Assembly (NCBI GenBank): GCA_943789355.1 | Contig: CALSTU010000002.1 | Coordinates: forward strand, 186,001 to 250,000 | Reading direction: 5' to 3' | DNA length: 64,000 nucleotides | Source: UBA7430 sp002478765 | Lineage (GTDB): Bacteria; Bacteroidota; Bacteroidia; Flavobacteriales; UBA7430 | In this document: piece after piece, positions 55,185 to 63,759 of the stretch | Layout: every line of letters starts with the position of its first letter | Numbering within the stretch: the stretch's first letter is position 1 | The notes under the pieces: model-generated | What the model was told of the DNA's origin: nothing | The model's input: the letters and a program-made list of their open reading frames with translations, nothing else | The model's database searches: none | Position numbers and translations under genes: made by a program

Positions 55185-56124
55185 TACGTAACATTTTTAA
55201 TAACACGGCCTGTGCTGCAAAGGTTCGATTATTGGCTTGTTCCAGAATGAGTGAAGAGGAAGCATCCAATACTTGGTCTGTTGCAATCACATTTCGTCTG
55301 ATTGGTAAACAATGCATGAACTTTGCGTTGTTGGTCAATTTCATCTTGTCTTCATTAACCACCCAGTGGTCTAGATTTTTAAGAGTCTTTCCATAATCTC
55401 GGTAGCAAGACCAATTTTTAGCATAAATAAAATCGGCATTTTCAAATGCTTTTTCCTGATCGTAAGAAATTTCAACGCCATGGGTAAACTCTTCTTTTAG
55501 CTCATACCCCTTGGGATGCGTAATCGTAAGATCAACATTCGTTTGTTTAACCCACTCAATAAAAGAATTAGAAACGGACTGTGGGAGTGCGCGTGGATGC
55601 GGAGCCCAGGTCAGTACTACTTTTGGTTTTTCAACGAGTTTGTTTTCTGCAATGGTAATTAGGTCTGCAAAAGACTGCAGTGGATGCAACGTAGCACTTT
55701 CCAAAGAAATGACTGGAACCGAACTGTACTTTATAAAGTTTGTCAGTACAGAATCTTGGTAATCATCTTCCTTATTCGTTAAAGAGGCAAAGGTTCGAAT
55801 TCCAATGATATCACAATATTGTGAAACAACTCCGGCGGCTTCTTTGATATGTTCTTGTGTACCCTGATTCATTACGGTACCATCTCCAAATTCTATGGAC
55901 CAACCGTCGTTATTCAAATTCATAACAATGACGTTCATACCCAAATTCATTGCAGCCTTTTGGGTGCTTAGTCGCGTTCTTAAACTCGGATTGAAAAACA
56001 ACAAACCAAGTGTTTTATTTTTACCTGCATTGCTATTTTCAAAAGGATTACTCTTTAATTCGTGAGCAAGAGCTAAAAGACTTTTAAGATCGTTGACGTC
56101 TGTTATGGAAGTAAACTTTTTCAC
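55174..56124 (-). CDS. argF': N-acyl-L-ornithine carbamoyltransferase (acetyl or succinyl), ArgF-prime type
   Basis: A 316-residue transcarbamoylase with the carbamoyl-phosphate loop N-P-S-L-R-T-R (in place of S-T-R-T-R), H-P-L-Q-S-F-A-D and H-C-L-P-I-R-R. These are marks of the Bacteroidota/Xanthomonas enzymes that carbamoylate N-succinyl- or N-acetyl-ornithine. In this group the residue preceding E-H-I helps select the acyl group; here it is Gln (G-T-Q-E-H-I), which I cannot assign to either type with confidence. The start is GTG, overlapping the argD stop by one base. Confidence 0.9.
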   Translation of the reverse strand: MKKFTSITDVNDLKSLLALAHELKSNPFENSNAGKNKTLGLLFFNPSLRTRLSTQKAAMNLGMNVIVMNLNNDGWSIEFGDGTVMNQGTQEHIKEAAGVVSQYCDIIGIRTFASLTNKEDDYQDSVLTNFIKYSSVPVISLESATLHPLQSFADLITIAENKLVEKPKVVLTWAPHPRALPQSVSNSFIEWVKQTNVDLTITHPKGYELKEEFTHGVEISYDQEKAFENADFIYAKNWSCYRDYGKTLKNLDHWVVNEDKMKLTNNAKFMHCLPIRRNVIATDQVLDASSSLILEQANNRTFAAQAVLLKMLRNED

Positions 56125-57284
56125 TATAATACTTTTTTTAAAGCCTGAACAAAAGGCTTAATTTCTTCAATGGTAATGTTTAATGGTGGTAGTATACGAA
56201 GCAAATTTGGATTTGCTGAGCCGCCTGTGAAAATTTGAAAATCATATAATAATTTTGACCGCAACTCTTTCACCGGGTAATCAAATTCTACACCCAACAT
56301 CAAACCTCGACCTTTTATTTTCTTAATCGTTGTTAAGGCTTTGAGCTCCGTGATTAAAAATTCACTTACATGCTCAACATTTTCAATTAAAGATTCTTCT
56401 TTGATCGTATTTAACACAGCAATACCCGCAGCACAGGCGAGATGATTCCCTCCAAACGTAGTACCTAGCATTCCTGGAGTTGCATTGATATGAGGAGCGA
56501 TCAACAACCCTCCAATAGGGAAACCATTCCCCATACCTTTTGCCATACAGATGATGTCTGCTGAGACATTTGCATGCTGATGAGCAAAGAAACGACCTGT
56601 TCGGCCATAACCACTTTGCACCTCATCCATAATAAGTAACGCTTCGTGCTCTTTACATGCTCGAGAAATGAAATTCAAAAAACCATCTGAAGGAGCGTCA
56701 AGTCCTCCAACACCCTGAACTCCTTCAACGATAACAGCACTGACATCTTTCTCTTTCAATGCTTCGATGAGCGCTGATTCATCGTTTAGATCTAAAAATA
56801 CAACCTCAAAATTGTTTTTGTTAAGCGGCGCAGACAATCGGGCGTTATCGGTAACATTTAGTGCCGCCGCTGTACGTCCGTGAAAACTTCCTCTAAAAGC
56901 AATCACCTTAGTTTTCCCCGTATGAAAAGAAGCGAGTTTTAGTCCATTTTCATTTGCTTCAGCGCCGCTGTTACAAAAAAACAATTGATGGTCTGTGTAA
57001 CCACTCAAAGAAGTAAGTTTTTCGGCAAACTCTTCTTGTATGGGCATCATTACAGAGTTTGAATAAAAACCAATTTGCTTCAATTGATGACTTACCTTGG
57101 CAATGTATTCTGGATGTGAATGTCCAATAGACATCACACCATGTCCGCCGTATAAGTCGAGGTATTTCTTCTCATTTTGATCGTAAACATAAACGCCCTC
57201 GGCTCTCGTGGGTGTAACATCAAATCTTGGATACACGTCGAACAATCCACTTTCTTGCTTTTTCACTCCGCTTAATGTTGTCAT
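56124..57284 (-). CDS. argD: Acetylornithine (or succinylornithine) aminotransferase
   Basis: A 386-residue class III PLP-dependent aminotransferase. The N-terminal D-L-Y-G-G-H-G-V, the glycine-rich N-S-G-A-E-A-N-E-N, F-H-G-R-T-A-A, the PLP aspartate in M-D-E-V-Q-S-G-Y-G-R-T-G, and the Schiff-base lysine in M-A-K-G-M-G-N-G-F-P are all present. It converts N-acyl-glutamate semialdehyde to N-acyl-ornithine. It sits between argC and the argF-like gene in the operon. Confidence 0.94.
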   Translation of the reverse strand: MTTLSGVKKQESGLFDVYPRFDVTPTRAEGVYVYDQNEKKYLDLYGGHGVMSIGHSHPEYIAKVSHQLKQIGFYSNSVMMPIQEEFAEKLTSLSGYTDHQLFFCNSGAEANENGLKLASFHTGKTKVIAFRGSFHGRTAAALNVTDNARLSAPLNKNNFEVVFLDLNDESALIEALKEKDVSAVIVEGVQGVGGLDAPSDGFLNFISRACKEHEALLIMDEVQSGYGRTGRFFAHQHANVSADIICMAKGMGNGFPIGGLLIAPHINATPGMLGTTFGGNHLACAAGIAVLNTIKEESLIENVEHVSEFLITELKALTTIKKIKGRGLMLGVEFDYPVKELRSKLLYDFQIFTGGSANPNLLRILPPLNITIEEIKPFVQALKKVL

Positions 57285-57306
57285 CTAGGGTAAGGGTTGA
57301 TGTGAT

Positions 57307-58281
57307 TTATAAATAATTCGCTTTAAAATGAATACCCGTGCTTTCTTCCAAACCAAACATGAGATTCATGTTTTGTATGGCTTGACCGGCTGCTCCTTTT
57401 AGTAAGTTATCGATTACTGAAGTGACCAACACCTTGTCGTCTATTTTCTCCACCTGAATGAAACAATTGTTGGTATTCACAACTTGTTTCAAGTGAACCG
57501 GTTTTTCACTAACGAATACAAACGGGTTGCCTTCATAAAAGCTCTGATACAAAGTTATTAATTCCTCCTGAGATAATTGACATTCAGTATAAATACTGGC
57601 AAAAATACCTCGAGTAAAATTCCCTCTGATCGGTAAAAAATTTAATTCAGATGCATCAGGCTGTAGACTCTTTAGACTTTCATTGATTTCATCCAAATGC
57701 TGGTGTCTGAAAGCTTTATAAATTGATATGTTGTTGTTTCTCCAGCTGAAGTGAGAAGTGTCGCTTAAAGACTTCCCAGCTCCAGTAGACCCCGTTATAG
57801 CATTAATATGAACAGATTCGGTTAACTGACTGTGCTTCGCTAGTGGCAAAAGCCCTAGCTGAATAGCGGTTGCAAAACACCCGGGATTGGCTATGTATTG
57901 GGCGTTTTCAATCTCATTTTTATTCAACTCAACCAATCCGTAAGTAAATAATTTGTCTTCTAGATTAGAATTTTCTTTGAGACGAAAATCATTACTGAGA
58001 TCAATGTATTTAGTGCTCTCTGAAAATGTGTGATTTTTCAGAAATTTTTCAGAATTACCATGTCCTAAACACAAAAACAGGACATCAATATCAGGATTGA
58101 TTTGATTGCTAAATTTTAAATTGGAATGCCCCAACAGGTCTTGATGCATCTCAGAAACACTCATGCCTGAATTGGAATGACTGTACAAGAAATCTATATT
58201 TACGTTCGGGTGGTGAACAAGACAACGAATTAGTTCTCCTGCGACATACCCACTACTTCCTACAACTCCTACTTGTATCAT
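57307..58281 (-). CDS. argC: N-acetyl-gamma-glutamyl-phosphate reductase
   Basis: A 324-residue NADPH-dependent reductase. The N-terminal G-V-V-G-S-S-G-Y-V-A-G-E-L is the dinucleotide-binding turn; N-P-G-C-F-A-T-A contains the catalytic Cys; H-R-H-Q-H and G-N-F-T-R-G-I-F match family segments. It reduces N-acyl-glutamyl phosphate to the semialdehyde. It overlaps the argG stop by one base and is followed 22 bp later by argD. Confidence 0.95.
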   Translation of the reverse strand: MIQVGVVGSSGYVAGELIRCLVHHPNVNIDFLYSHSNSGMSVSEMHQDLLGHSNLKFSNQINPDIDVLFLCLGHGNSEKFLKNHTFSESTKYIDLSNDFRLKENSNLEDKLFTYGLVELNKNEIENAQYIANPGCFATAIQLGLLPLAKHSQLTESVHINAITGSTGAGKSLSDTSHFSWRNNNISIYKAFRHQHLDEINESLKSLQPDASELNFLPIRGNFTRGIFASIYTECQLSQEELITLYQSFYEGNPFVFVSEKPVHLKQVVNTNNCFIQVEKIDDKVLVTSVIDNLLKGAAGQAIQNMNLMFGLEESTGIHFKANYL

Positions 58282-59471
58282 TACTTTTTATTTACATGGT
58301 TAAAAATCTGCATGGAATTGGCGAGTATTTTTGTAAAACCTTTTACGTCGTCTCCAGACCAATTTTTGTTGATCTCTCCGTACTCACCAAAATCTGATGT
58401 CATTAAATCGTGAGATGATTCAATCCCATCAACGGTGAATCGATATGGATTCAATTGTATAAACACTTTACCCGACACATTCTCCTGTGTGTCTGATAAA
58501 AAAGTTTCTATGTTTCGCATTACGGGCTCAAAATATTGTGCTTCGTGAATGAACATGCCGTACCAATTCGCCAATTGTTCTTTCCAGTGCAATTGCCACT
58601 TAGATAATGTATGTTTTTCTAGCGTATGATGTGCTTTAATGATGATGCTTGATGCTGCTGCTTCAAAGCCTACGCGCCCTTTGATTCCGATGATCGTATC
58701 GCCCACGTGAATATCTCTCCCTATGGCGTACTTATTGGCGATATTTTCAATGTGCTCAATGGCATCTATAGGCTTCATTTGAACGCCATTAACTCCTGAA
58801 ATCTCTCCTTTGGTAAATTGAATAACCAATTCCTGAGTCTCTTTAACTTCAAGTTGGCTGGGATATGCTGTTTCTGGTAAAGATTTGTGTGACGTTAATG
58901 TTTCAGCACCACCAACGCTGGTTCCCCATAAACCCTTATTTACTGAGTATTGAGCTTTCTTCCAGTCTACCTCAACGCCATGTTTTGCCAAGTATTCGAT
59001 TTCAGCCTTTCTTGAAAGTTGTTGATCTCTAATCGGAGTAATGATGGTAATCTCAGGAGCTATGAGTTGAAAAATTAAATCAAAACGTATTTGATCATTC
59101 CCTGCCCCTGTACTCCCGTGTGCAATAAATTTTGCATCTATAGATTTTGCATACTTCGCTAAAGAAATTGCTTGATAAATTCGTTCTGCACTTACCGACA
59201 ATGGATATGTGTTGTTTTTAAGAACATTCCCAAATATGAGATATTTGATGATGTGGTCGTAATAGGCTTGGGTTTCCTCTAATGTTTCGTGATTAACGAC
59301 ACCAAGCGAAATAGCTTTATCGGCAACTTCGACCAATTCTGTCTTTGAAAAACCGCCCGTATTGACAATCGCTGAGTAAACGTCAAATTGCTTCTCATGC
59401 TTTAGGTATTTAACACAGTAAGAGGTATCCAAACCACCACTAAATGCAAGTACTATTTTATCCTTTTTCAT
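58281..59471 (-). CDS. argG: Argininosuccinate synthase
   Basis: A 396-residue enzyme joining citrulline and aspartate with ATP. The N-terminal ATP-pyrophosphatase motif L-A-F-S-G-G-L-D-T-S-Y-C is followed by A-H-G-S-T-G-A-G-N-D-Q-I-R-F, E-Y-L-A-K-H-G and V-N-K-G-L-W-G, typical of ArgG. It is the second gene of the operon, 76 bp after the GNAT gene. Confidence 0.95.
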   Translation of the reverse strand: MKKDKIVLAFSGGLDTSYCVKYLKHEKQFDVYSAIVNTGGFSKTELVEVADKAISLGVVNHETLEETQAYYDHIIKYLIFGNVLKNNTYPLSVSAERIYQAISLAKYAKSIDAKFIAHGSTGAGNDQIRFDLIFQLIAPEITIITPIRDQQLSRKAEIEYLAKHGVEVDWKKAQYSVNKGLWGTSVGGAETLTSHKSLPETAYPSQLEVKETQELVIQFTKGEISGVNGVQMKPIDAIEHIENIANKYAIGRDIHVGDTIIGIKGRVGFEAAASSIIIKAHHTLEKHTLSKWQLHWKEQLANWYGMFIHEAQYFEPVMRNIETFLSDTQENVSGKVFIQLNPYRFTVDGIESSHDLMTSDFGEYGEINKNWSGDDVKGFTKILANSMQIFNHVNKK

Positions 59472-59547
59472 CTTAGGAACTTTTAAATGTTATCAAGTTG
59501 TTTTTTAGAACGAAAGTCGTTGTATTGGTTGTTGCAAATTAAAAGCA

Positions 59548-60081
59548 TTACAATTCTTTGAAATCACAAACCATACCTGTACAAAGACACATCGATTTAT
59601 TGGTTCGTTGTAAGACGTCATAATTGGTGCAATTCTGACAGCCTTTCCAAAAATTCTCATCGGTCGTTAATTCAGAAAAAGCTACCGGTTTATAGCCCAA
59701 ATCAGAATTTATTTTCATCACCGCCATACTGGTCGTAATCCCAAACAATTTGGATTCTGGGAATTTATTTTTAGACAGCTCAAAAATCTCTTTTTTAATA
59801 GCCTTTGCGAGTCCCTTTTTACGATAATCAGGATGGATGATGAGCCCCGAATTAGCAACATATTTGTGACCTTCCCAACTTTCTATATAACAAAAACCAA
59901 CAGCCATATCACCATCAAGAGCGATGACTGCGTTACCTTGAGTCATTTTCTCCTTTATGTATTCTGGCTTTCTTTTTGCAATACCTGTACCTCTAACTTT
60001 TGCCGCTTTTTCCATTATTTCACAAATGAAATGTGCGTGTTTTTCATGACTTTTATTGGTCACTTGAATGTTAAATTGCAT
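59548..60081 (-). CDS. GNAT acetyltransferase of the arginine operon, with a Cys-rich C-terminal tail
   Basis: A 177-residue GNAT protein. The acetyl-CoA-binding core is seen in V-A-N-S-G-L-I-I-H-P-D-Y-R-K-K-G-L-A-K-A-I-K (R/Q-x-x-G-x-A type). As first gene of the arginine operon it is the natural candidate for the N-acyltransferase acting on glutamate (ArgA function), since no argJ or classical argA is present in the cluster. The last 35 residues contain six Cys (C-Q-N-C, then C-L-C and further C), which could bind a metal; this is not a usual GNAT feature. Confidence 0.82.
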   Translation of the reverse strand: MQFNIQVTNKSHEKHAHFICEIMEKAAKVRGTGIAKRKPEYIKEKMTQGNAVIALDGDMAVGFCYIESWEGHKYVANSGLIIHPDYRKKGLAKAIKKEIFELSKNKFPESKLFGITTSMAVMKINSDLGYKPVAFSELTTDENFWKGCQNCTNYDVLQRTNKSMCLCTGMVCDFKEL

Positions 60082-60167
60082 AACAAAAAGATTTAACGTT
60101 TGTTAAAATATGTGTTGGATAGAAAGAAATTATGAAGAGTGGCATAAGCAGGGATTCCCGCGAAAAA

Positions 60168-60275
60168 CTATTGCCTATTGGGTTGCCTCCTAAATCTGTC
60201 TTGAGGAGAGAAACATCCAATACCAATGGTAAGAACAGGGCGTTCTAATGGCGTGTATTTATTTACTTGCTTCAT
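60168..60275 (-). CDS. Putative arginine leader peptide of the arg operon (35 residues)
   Basis: A small ORF from ATG at 60275 to TAG at 60168, too short for usual gene calling. It encodes MKQVNKYTPLERPVLTIGIG followed by C-F-S-P-Q-D-R-F-R-R-Q-P-N-R-Q. Five Arg codons occur in 35; four of them (AGA, AGG, AGG, AGG) fall within the last nine sense codons. It lies 86 bp upstream of the first arg-operon gene and just downstream of a TAnnTTTG box. A short AT-rich hairpin (TTTAAC/GTTAAA) followed by a T-rich stretch lies directly before the GNAT ATG. This suggests arginine-dependent attenuation by ribosome stalling (inference). Confidence 0.55.
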   Translation of the reverse strand: MKQVNKYTPLERPVLTIGIGCFSPQDRFRRQPNRQ

Positions 60276-60283
60276 TGTAGCTG

Positions 60284-60291
60284 CAAAGATA
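60284..60291 (-). promoter_or_regulatory. -7 box (TATCTTTG) of the arginine operon
   Basis: Perfect TAnnTTTG match on the minus strand, 8 bp upstream of the leader-peptide ATG, implying a very short leader for the peptide ORF. No TTG was found at 17-23 bp upstream. Confidence 0.5.
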
Positions 60292-60352
60292 TACAAAAAC
60301 AACGTATTATCTACACTTAATCCTAAATTAAGCGAATAATATGTTCCATGAA

Positions 60353-60390
60353 ACAAAAAATGCACTCCTTATAAGGAGTGCATTTTTTGT
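60353..60390 (-). terminator. Rho-independent terminator of the peroxiredoxin gene
   Basis: A 38-bp perfect palindrome with 19-bp half-sites (core TGCACTCCTTA) and a T run on the minus strand, 13 bp after the peroxiredoxin stop. The 320-bp gap between the peroxiredoxin and GNAT genes otherwise holds only the arg leader. Confidence 0.9.
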
Positions 60391-60403
60391 CTGTAATTGA
60401 ATA

Positions 60404-61036
60404 CTAGTTATTTGCTAGGTAATCAGCAGTACCTTCATGAGATGGCTTCATAGCCTCTTTTCCTTTCGCCCAATTGGCTGGACAAACATCGCCATTTTCT
60501 TCTACGAAAGTTAGCGCATCAACCATTCGTATAGCCTCATCAACATTTCTTCCAAGTGGAAGGTTGTTAACAACTTGATGTTGTACAACGCCTTCCTTGT
60601 CGATTAAGAATAAACCACGATAAGCAACCAATTCAGCATCTGCTTGCAATTGGTCATCTTCGCTGATGAAATAGTCACCCGTTAATACATCGAAATTCTT
60701 TGAAATTGTTTTATTCGTGTCAGCAACAATAGGGTAAGTGATTCCTTTAATACCTCCTTTGGACTTTTCCATTTGCAACCATCCCCAGTGAGACATTTCG
60801 GTATCCGTAGAAACAGCAACAACTTCTGTATTTCTTGATTGAAACTCACCTAATTTCTCCTGAAATGCGTGTAACTCTGTTGGACATACAAAAGTGAAAT
60901 CTTTAGGGTAGAAGAATAATATTACATTTTTCTTACCTAAATATTGCTCTAAAGAAAAATCTGCTTCAACAGATACTCCGTTAACGACTGCTTTTGCTGA
61001 AAAATTCGGCGCTTTTCTACCTACTAATACTGCCAT
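60404..61036 (-). CDS. Typical 2-Cys peroxiredoxin (AhpC/Prx1 group)
   Basis: 210 residues from the ATG at 61036 (MAVLVGRKAPNFSAKAVVNG); the longer frame to 61093 has an unlikely basic extension. The peroxidatic Cys lies in D-F-T-F-V-C-P-T-E-L (about residue 50) and the resolving Cys in G-D-V-C-P-A-N-W near 170, so it is a dimeric 2-Cys enzyme reducing hydrogen peroxide and organic peroxides in the cytoplasm. No ahpF is adjacent, so thioredoxin is the probable reductant. The gene is monocistronic, with its own promoter box and terminator. Confidence 0.95.
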   Translation of the reverse strand: MAVLVGRKAPNFSAKAVVNGVSVEADFSLEQYLGKKNVILFFYPKDFTFVCPTELHAFQEKLGEFQSRNTEVVAVSTDTEMSHWGWLQMEKSKGGIKGITYPIVADTNKTISKNFDVLTGDYFISEDDQLQADAELVAYRGLFLIDKEGVVQHQVVNNLPLGRNVDEAIRMVDALTFVEENGDVCPANWAKGKEAMKPSHEGTADYLANN

Positions 61037-61077
61037 TTTTTTTGTTTTAAGTTTTTTAAGTCTTTTTTTTCTCGAGA

Positions 61078-61085
61078 CAAAATTA
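61078..61085 (-). promoter_or_regulatory. -7 box (TAATTTTG) of the peroxiredoxin gene
   Basis: Perfect TAnnTTTG match 41 bp upstream of the ATG at 61036, leaving an A-rich leader of about 35 nt. No clear -33 TTG. Confidence 0.5.
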
Positions 61086-61150
61086 CAAAACATTCACAAA
61101 AATGAAGGTCGTAATTGAAATAGATTTAAAGACACAATTCTTTATTCATA

Positions 61151-62317
61151 TCAACTTACCTTTGGGAAGGCCAAAACAAACTGAGTCCATTCGCCATAAT
61201 CGGATTGACAAGTCACATCTCCACCAAAATCTCTCATTATACGTTTGCAAAAAGCCAAGCCCAAACCTCTTCCCTCAGTAAAAGAAAAACTCCTATATCC
61301 TTCAAAAACACCAATCAGCTCATCTTCGGGAATTCCAATCCCATTATCTTTAAAGTATAGCTTGTTCCAGTCATCTCCATTTTCCAACCTAATTTGAATT
61401 TTGCCATCAGGTTTGTTTACAAGATAAAACAGTGCATTCTTGAAAAGATTAAACAATACGTAAACAAGAGAATTCTCATCACCCAAAAATTCAAAATCCT
61501 GCTTGAGGTCTAACTCAACCTTTTCTTTTCTATCGATATTCGTGTAAGCAAAATCTTCAAAGGCTTGGGATACAACCCTACCCATATTAATGACCTTAAA
61601 ATCAGACTTATTGATGGATTCATTTTTAATATTCTTCAACATTAAATCCACAATCATCTCAGATCGATTAGAGAAATGCAATCCTCTGTTGATAATATTT
61701 ACAATAGAGTCCGTTGTTGTGTTTGGGTATTTTATTTTCTGATGAAACAACTCATTTTTTATGGCTGAAAAGTTAAGGCCAAACATATTCAATGAATTTT
61801 TCATCTCAAACGCCACACTTCCTGCAAATCGTTCCAAATACTCATTTATACTTAACATTTTTCGATACGTTTGTATCGCACCAATAATTTCGAACTCTAG
61901 TTTGCTAAAGGAAGTCTCCTCTTCAAACAAACATCCATCGATATGGTACTTTTTTGTAATCGACTTTTCAGGAAATGAGGTTGGGTAACCTGTTCTTAAT
62001 ATGACTCTTGTATTTTCATTTTGGAGTTCTGTTCTGATAAAATTCAGCAGCAGCAAGCCAACATCATCACCTTCCAAATGAACGTCTAGAATAATGAGAG
62101 CTATATCGTCATTACTCATTAATATTTGTTTCGTCTCATTTATTGTGTAAGACTCTAGTATTTTAAAACCTCTCCCTGCATAGGACATTTTCTTAAGAAG
62201 TAATCCGGTTGCTTTCTGAACAGAAAACCGATCATCTACAACCAATACTTTCCAATATTGATCATCAATTTTTGTTTGTTCAACATCTGTAATTACTTCG
62301 GAAACTTCGTGCTTCAT
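61151..62317 (-). CDS. Receiver-domain/HATPase protein: histidine-kinase-like, lacking the phosphoacceptor His
   Basis: 388 residues. The N-terminal receiver-type domain (about 20-150) has acidic D-D at V-L-V-V-D-D-R, the phospho-Asp in L-I-I-L-D-V-H-L-E-G-D-D, and L-R-T-G, matching the receiver found in front of DUF3369. A helical dimerisation region follows (from about 155). Its H-box position reads S-V-A-F-E-M-K-N-S-L, with Phe where the phosphoacceptor His belongs. The C-terminal HATPase domain is intact: N-box L-F-N-L-F-K-N-A-L, G1 F-K-D-N-G-I-G-I-P, G2 G-R-G-L-G-L-A-F-C-K. It may act as an ATP-binding switch or phosphatase rather than an autokinase. It starts 14 bp after a small unknown gene. 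Confidence 0.85.
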   Translation of the reverse strand: MKHEVSEVITDVEQTKIDDQYWKVLVVDDRFSVQKATGLLLKKMSYAGRGFKILESYTINETKQILMSNDDIALIILDVHLEGDDVGLLLLNFIRTELQNENTRVILRTGYPTSFPEKSITKKYHIDGCLFEEETSFSKLEFEIIGAIQTYRKMLSINEYLERFAGSVAFEMKNSLNMFGLNFSAIKNELFHQKIKYPNTTTDSIVNIINRGLHFSNRSEMIVDLMLKNIKNESINKSDFKVINMGRVVSQAFEDFAYTNIDRKEKVELDLKQDFEFLGDENSLVYVLFNLFKNALFYLVNKPDGKIQIRLENGDDWNKLYFKDNGIGIPEDELIGVFEGYRSFSFTEGRGLGLAFCKRIMRDFGGDVTCQSDYGEWTQFVLAFPKVS

Positions 62318-62331
62318 AATAAACTGATATA

Positions 62332-62775
62332 TTAGTTAATAGATGGGGGCAGCAGACAAGAATCTAGGGCGGATTTAGCGTGTTTTGAAAGTATTTTTAA
62401 AGTTGCAAAATTACCTGCTTCTCTTAAAATAGTTTGAAAAATTAAATGTTTATCTTTTTCATAATCACTCACAGAGGTATGGGAGAGAATCATCTGAATG
62501 TGACTTATACTTGCTAAAATTTTATAATCCTTATGAGAAAGTCTTTTCGTTTTTGTCGTTCCAATTTTGAGCTTTTTTTTTAAATCAATAAATGTGTAAG
62601 ACACCAAAACTTCTTGAGATAAACGATCAATCGTATCTACCATCTCAGTAACTCTTTCATACTCAATTGACATTTCTTGATCTTTCAAAATGTATACATA
62701 CACCGAAGCTATTTCAGTCAGTATGGTTATGTCATTTACCTTATTTGATATCTTTAATTCAGAGAAATCACTCAT
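62332..62775 (-). CDS. Small conserved-looking protein of unknown function, partner of the kinase-like gene
   Basis: 147 residues, predicted mostly alpha-helical and cytoplasmic, with no signal peptide or membrane segment. I do not recognise a family. Leu/Ile periodicity in residues 35-70 and 80-130 suggests a helical bundle. One Cys is near the C-terminus. The gene lies 14 bp upstream of the kinase-like gene, so the two are almost certainly cotranscribed and may function together. Confidence 0.65.
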   Translation of the reverse strand: MSDFSELKISNKVNDITILTEIASVYVYILKDQEMSIEYERVTEMVDTIDRLSQEVLVSYTFIDLKKKLKIGTTKTKRLSHKDYKILASISHIQMILSHTSVSDYEKDKHLIFQTILREAGNFATLKILSKHAKSALDSCLLPPSIN

Positions 62776-62931
62776 TACATCAGTACTAATAAATATATAT
62801 ATATATGTAAAGTTATTAATTTTTAATATCCTCTACAAGTAAATGTGCTTAATTATTGGTGATGATTGTTTTAAAAAAAGAAAAAAGTGTAACTGAACTG
62901 AATAGAAGATCCGCCTATGGCTGATTGCGGA

Positions 62932-63759
62932 TTAATCTTCCGTGAGAAAAACAATGGAAGCCCGCACAACACGGTTGAGCTCTGAAGGTAAATTTGTTCC
63001 TTCATAGGGATGAGTCGCTCCAAAAGTATGACCAGCTTTGTCAATTTTTAATAGTTCAGACCCGTTTACCGTATGATGTAATTCTTTAGCCTCACTAAAA
63101 TCCACAGCAGTGTCATTTGTACCGTGAATTATGAGTAAGGGTACATCGATGGCTCGACTGTTCTCTAGAACATCCAGTCTACGTTCATGCTTTTTATAAT
63201 TCTCGTAAAATTGATAATATAGAGGCATCATTTGCATGGTTCTTCCATTATAAATGTATTGAACTCCTGTTTCACGCCAATCAGATCGTTCGGCTGGAAA
63301 TCGTCTTTTAAAATCACAAACCGAGGCCCAAGTAATCGCTTTTTTAATTCTTTGATCTTGTGAAGTTCTGAGTAATGCAATCCCTCCCCCTCTACTATGA
63401 CCCATTACAGCTAATTTCGATAGATTAACATCTAACTCTGATGACTGAAGCCAATCGATTACGAGACCTAATTCATTGAGTTCAATCTCATAATTGTTAT
63501 TTCCAAAAGCCTCTAAATCAACAAAATCGACTGGATGATCAGACGTAACTCCGTTGTGAGAAAAATTAAACTTTATGAACAAAAAACCTTGTGCCGCGAA
63601 TGTATTAGCAAATACATTTGACGCCCCCCAATCCTTGAAACCTTTGTATCCATGAACATAAATGATTGGTATCATAGACCGCGAAGATTCAGAATACCTA
63701 TAATCTATAGATATGATTCGTTGGTTCGTTCCTACTATTTCGATATGCTTTTCAATCAT
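62932..63759 (-). CDS. Alpha/beta hydrolase (dienelactone hydrolase/acyl-peptidase-like)
   Basis: 275 residues. The catalytic elements are in order: oxyanion loop I-Y-V-H-G-Y-K-G-F-K-D-W-G, nucleophile elbow M-G-H-S-R-G-G-G, acid in I-H-G-T-N-D-T-A-V-D, and His in A-G-H-T-F-G-A-T-H-P. The G-H-S-R-G-G form is common in cytoplasmic hydrolases of the DLH-like group. No signal peptide. The start overlaps the preceding pterin dehydratase stop by four bases, so the two genes are coupled; the biochemical link is not clear. Confidence 0.87.
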   Translation of the reverse strand: MIEKHIEIVGTNQRIISIDYRYSESSRSMIPIIYVHGYKGFKDWGASNVFANTFAAQGFLFIKFNFSHNGVTSDHPVDFVDLEAFGNNNYEIELNELGLVIDWLQSSELDVNLSKLAVMGHSRGGGIALLRTSQDQRIKKAITWASVCDFKRRFPAERSDWRETGVQYIYNGRTMQMMPLYYQFYENYKKHERRLDVLENSRAIDVPLLIIHGTNDTAVDFSEAKELHHTVNGSELLKIDKAGHTFGATHPYEGTNLPSELNRVVRASIVFLTED

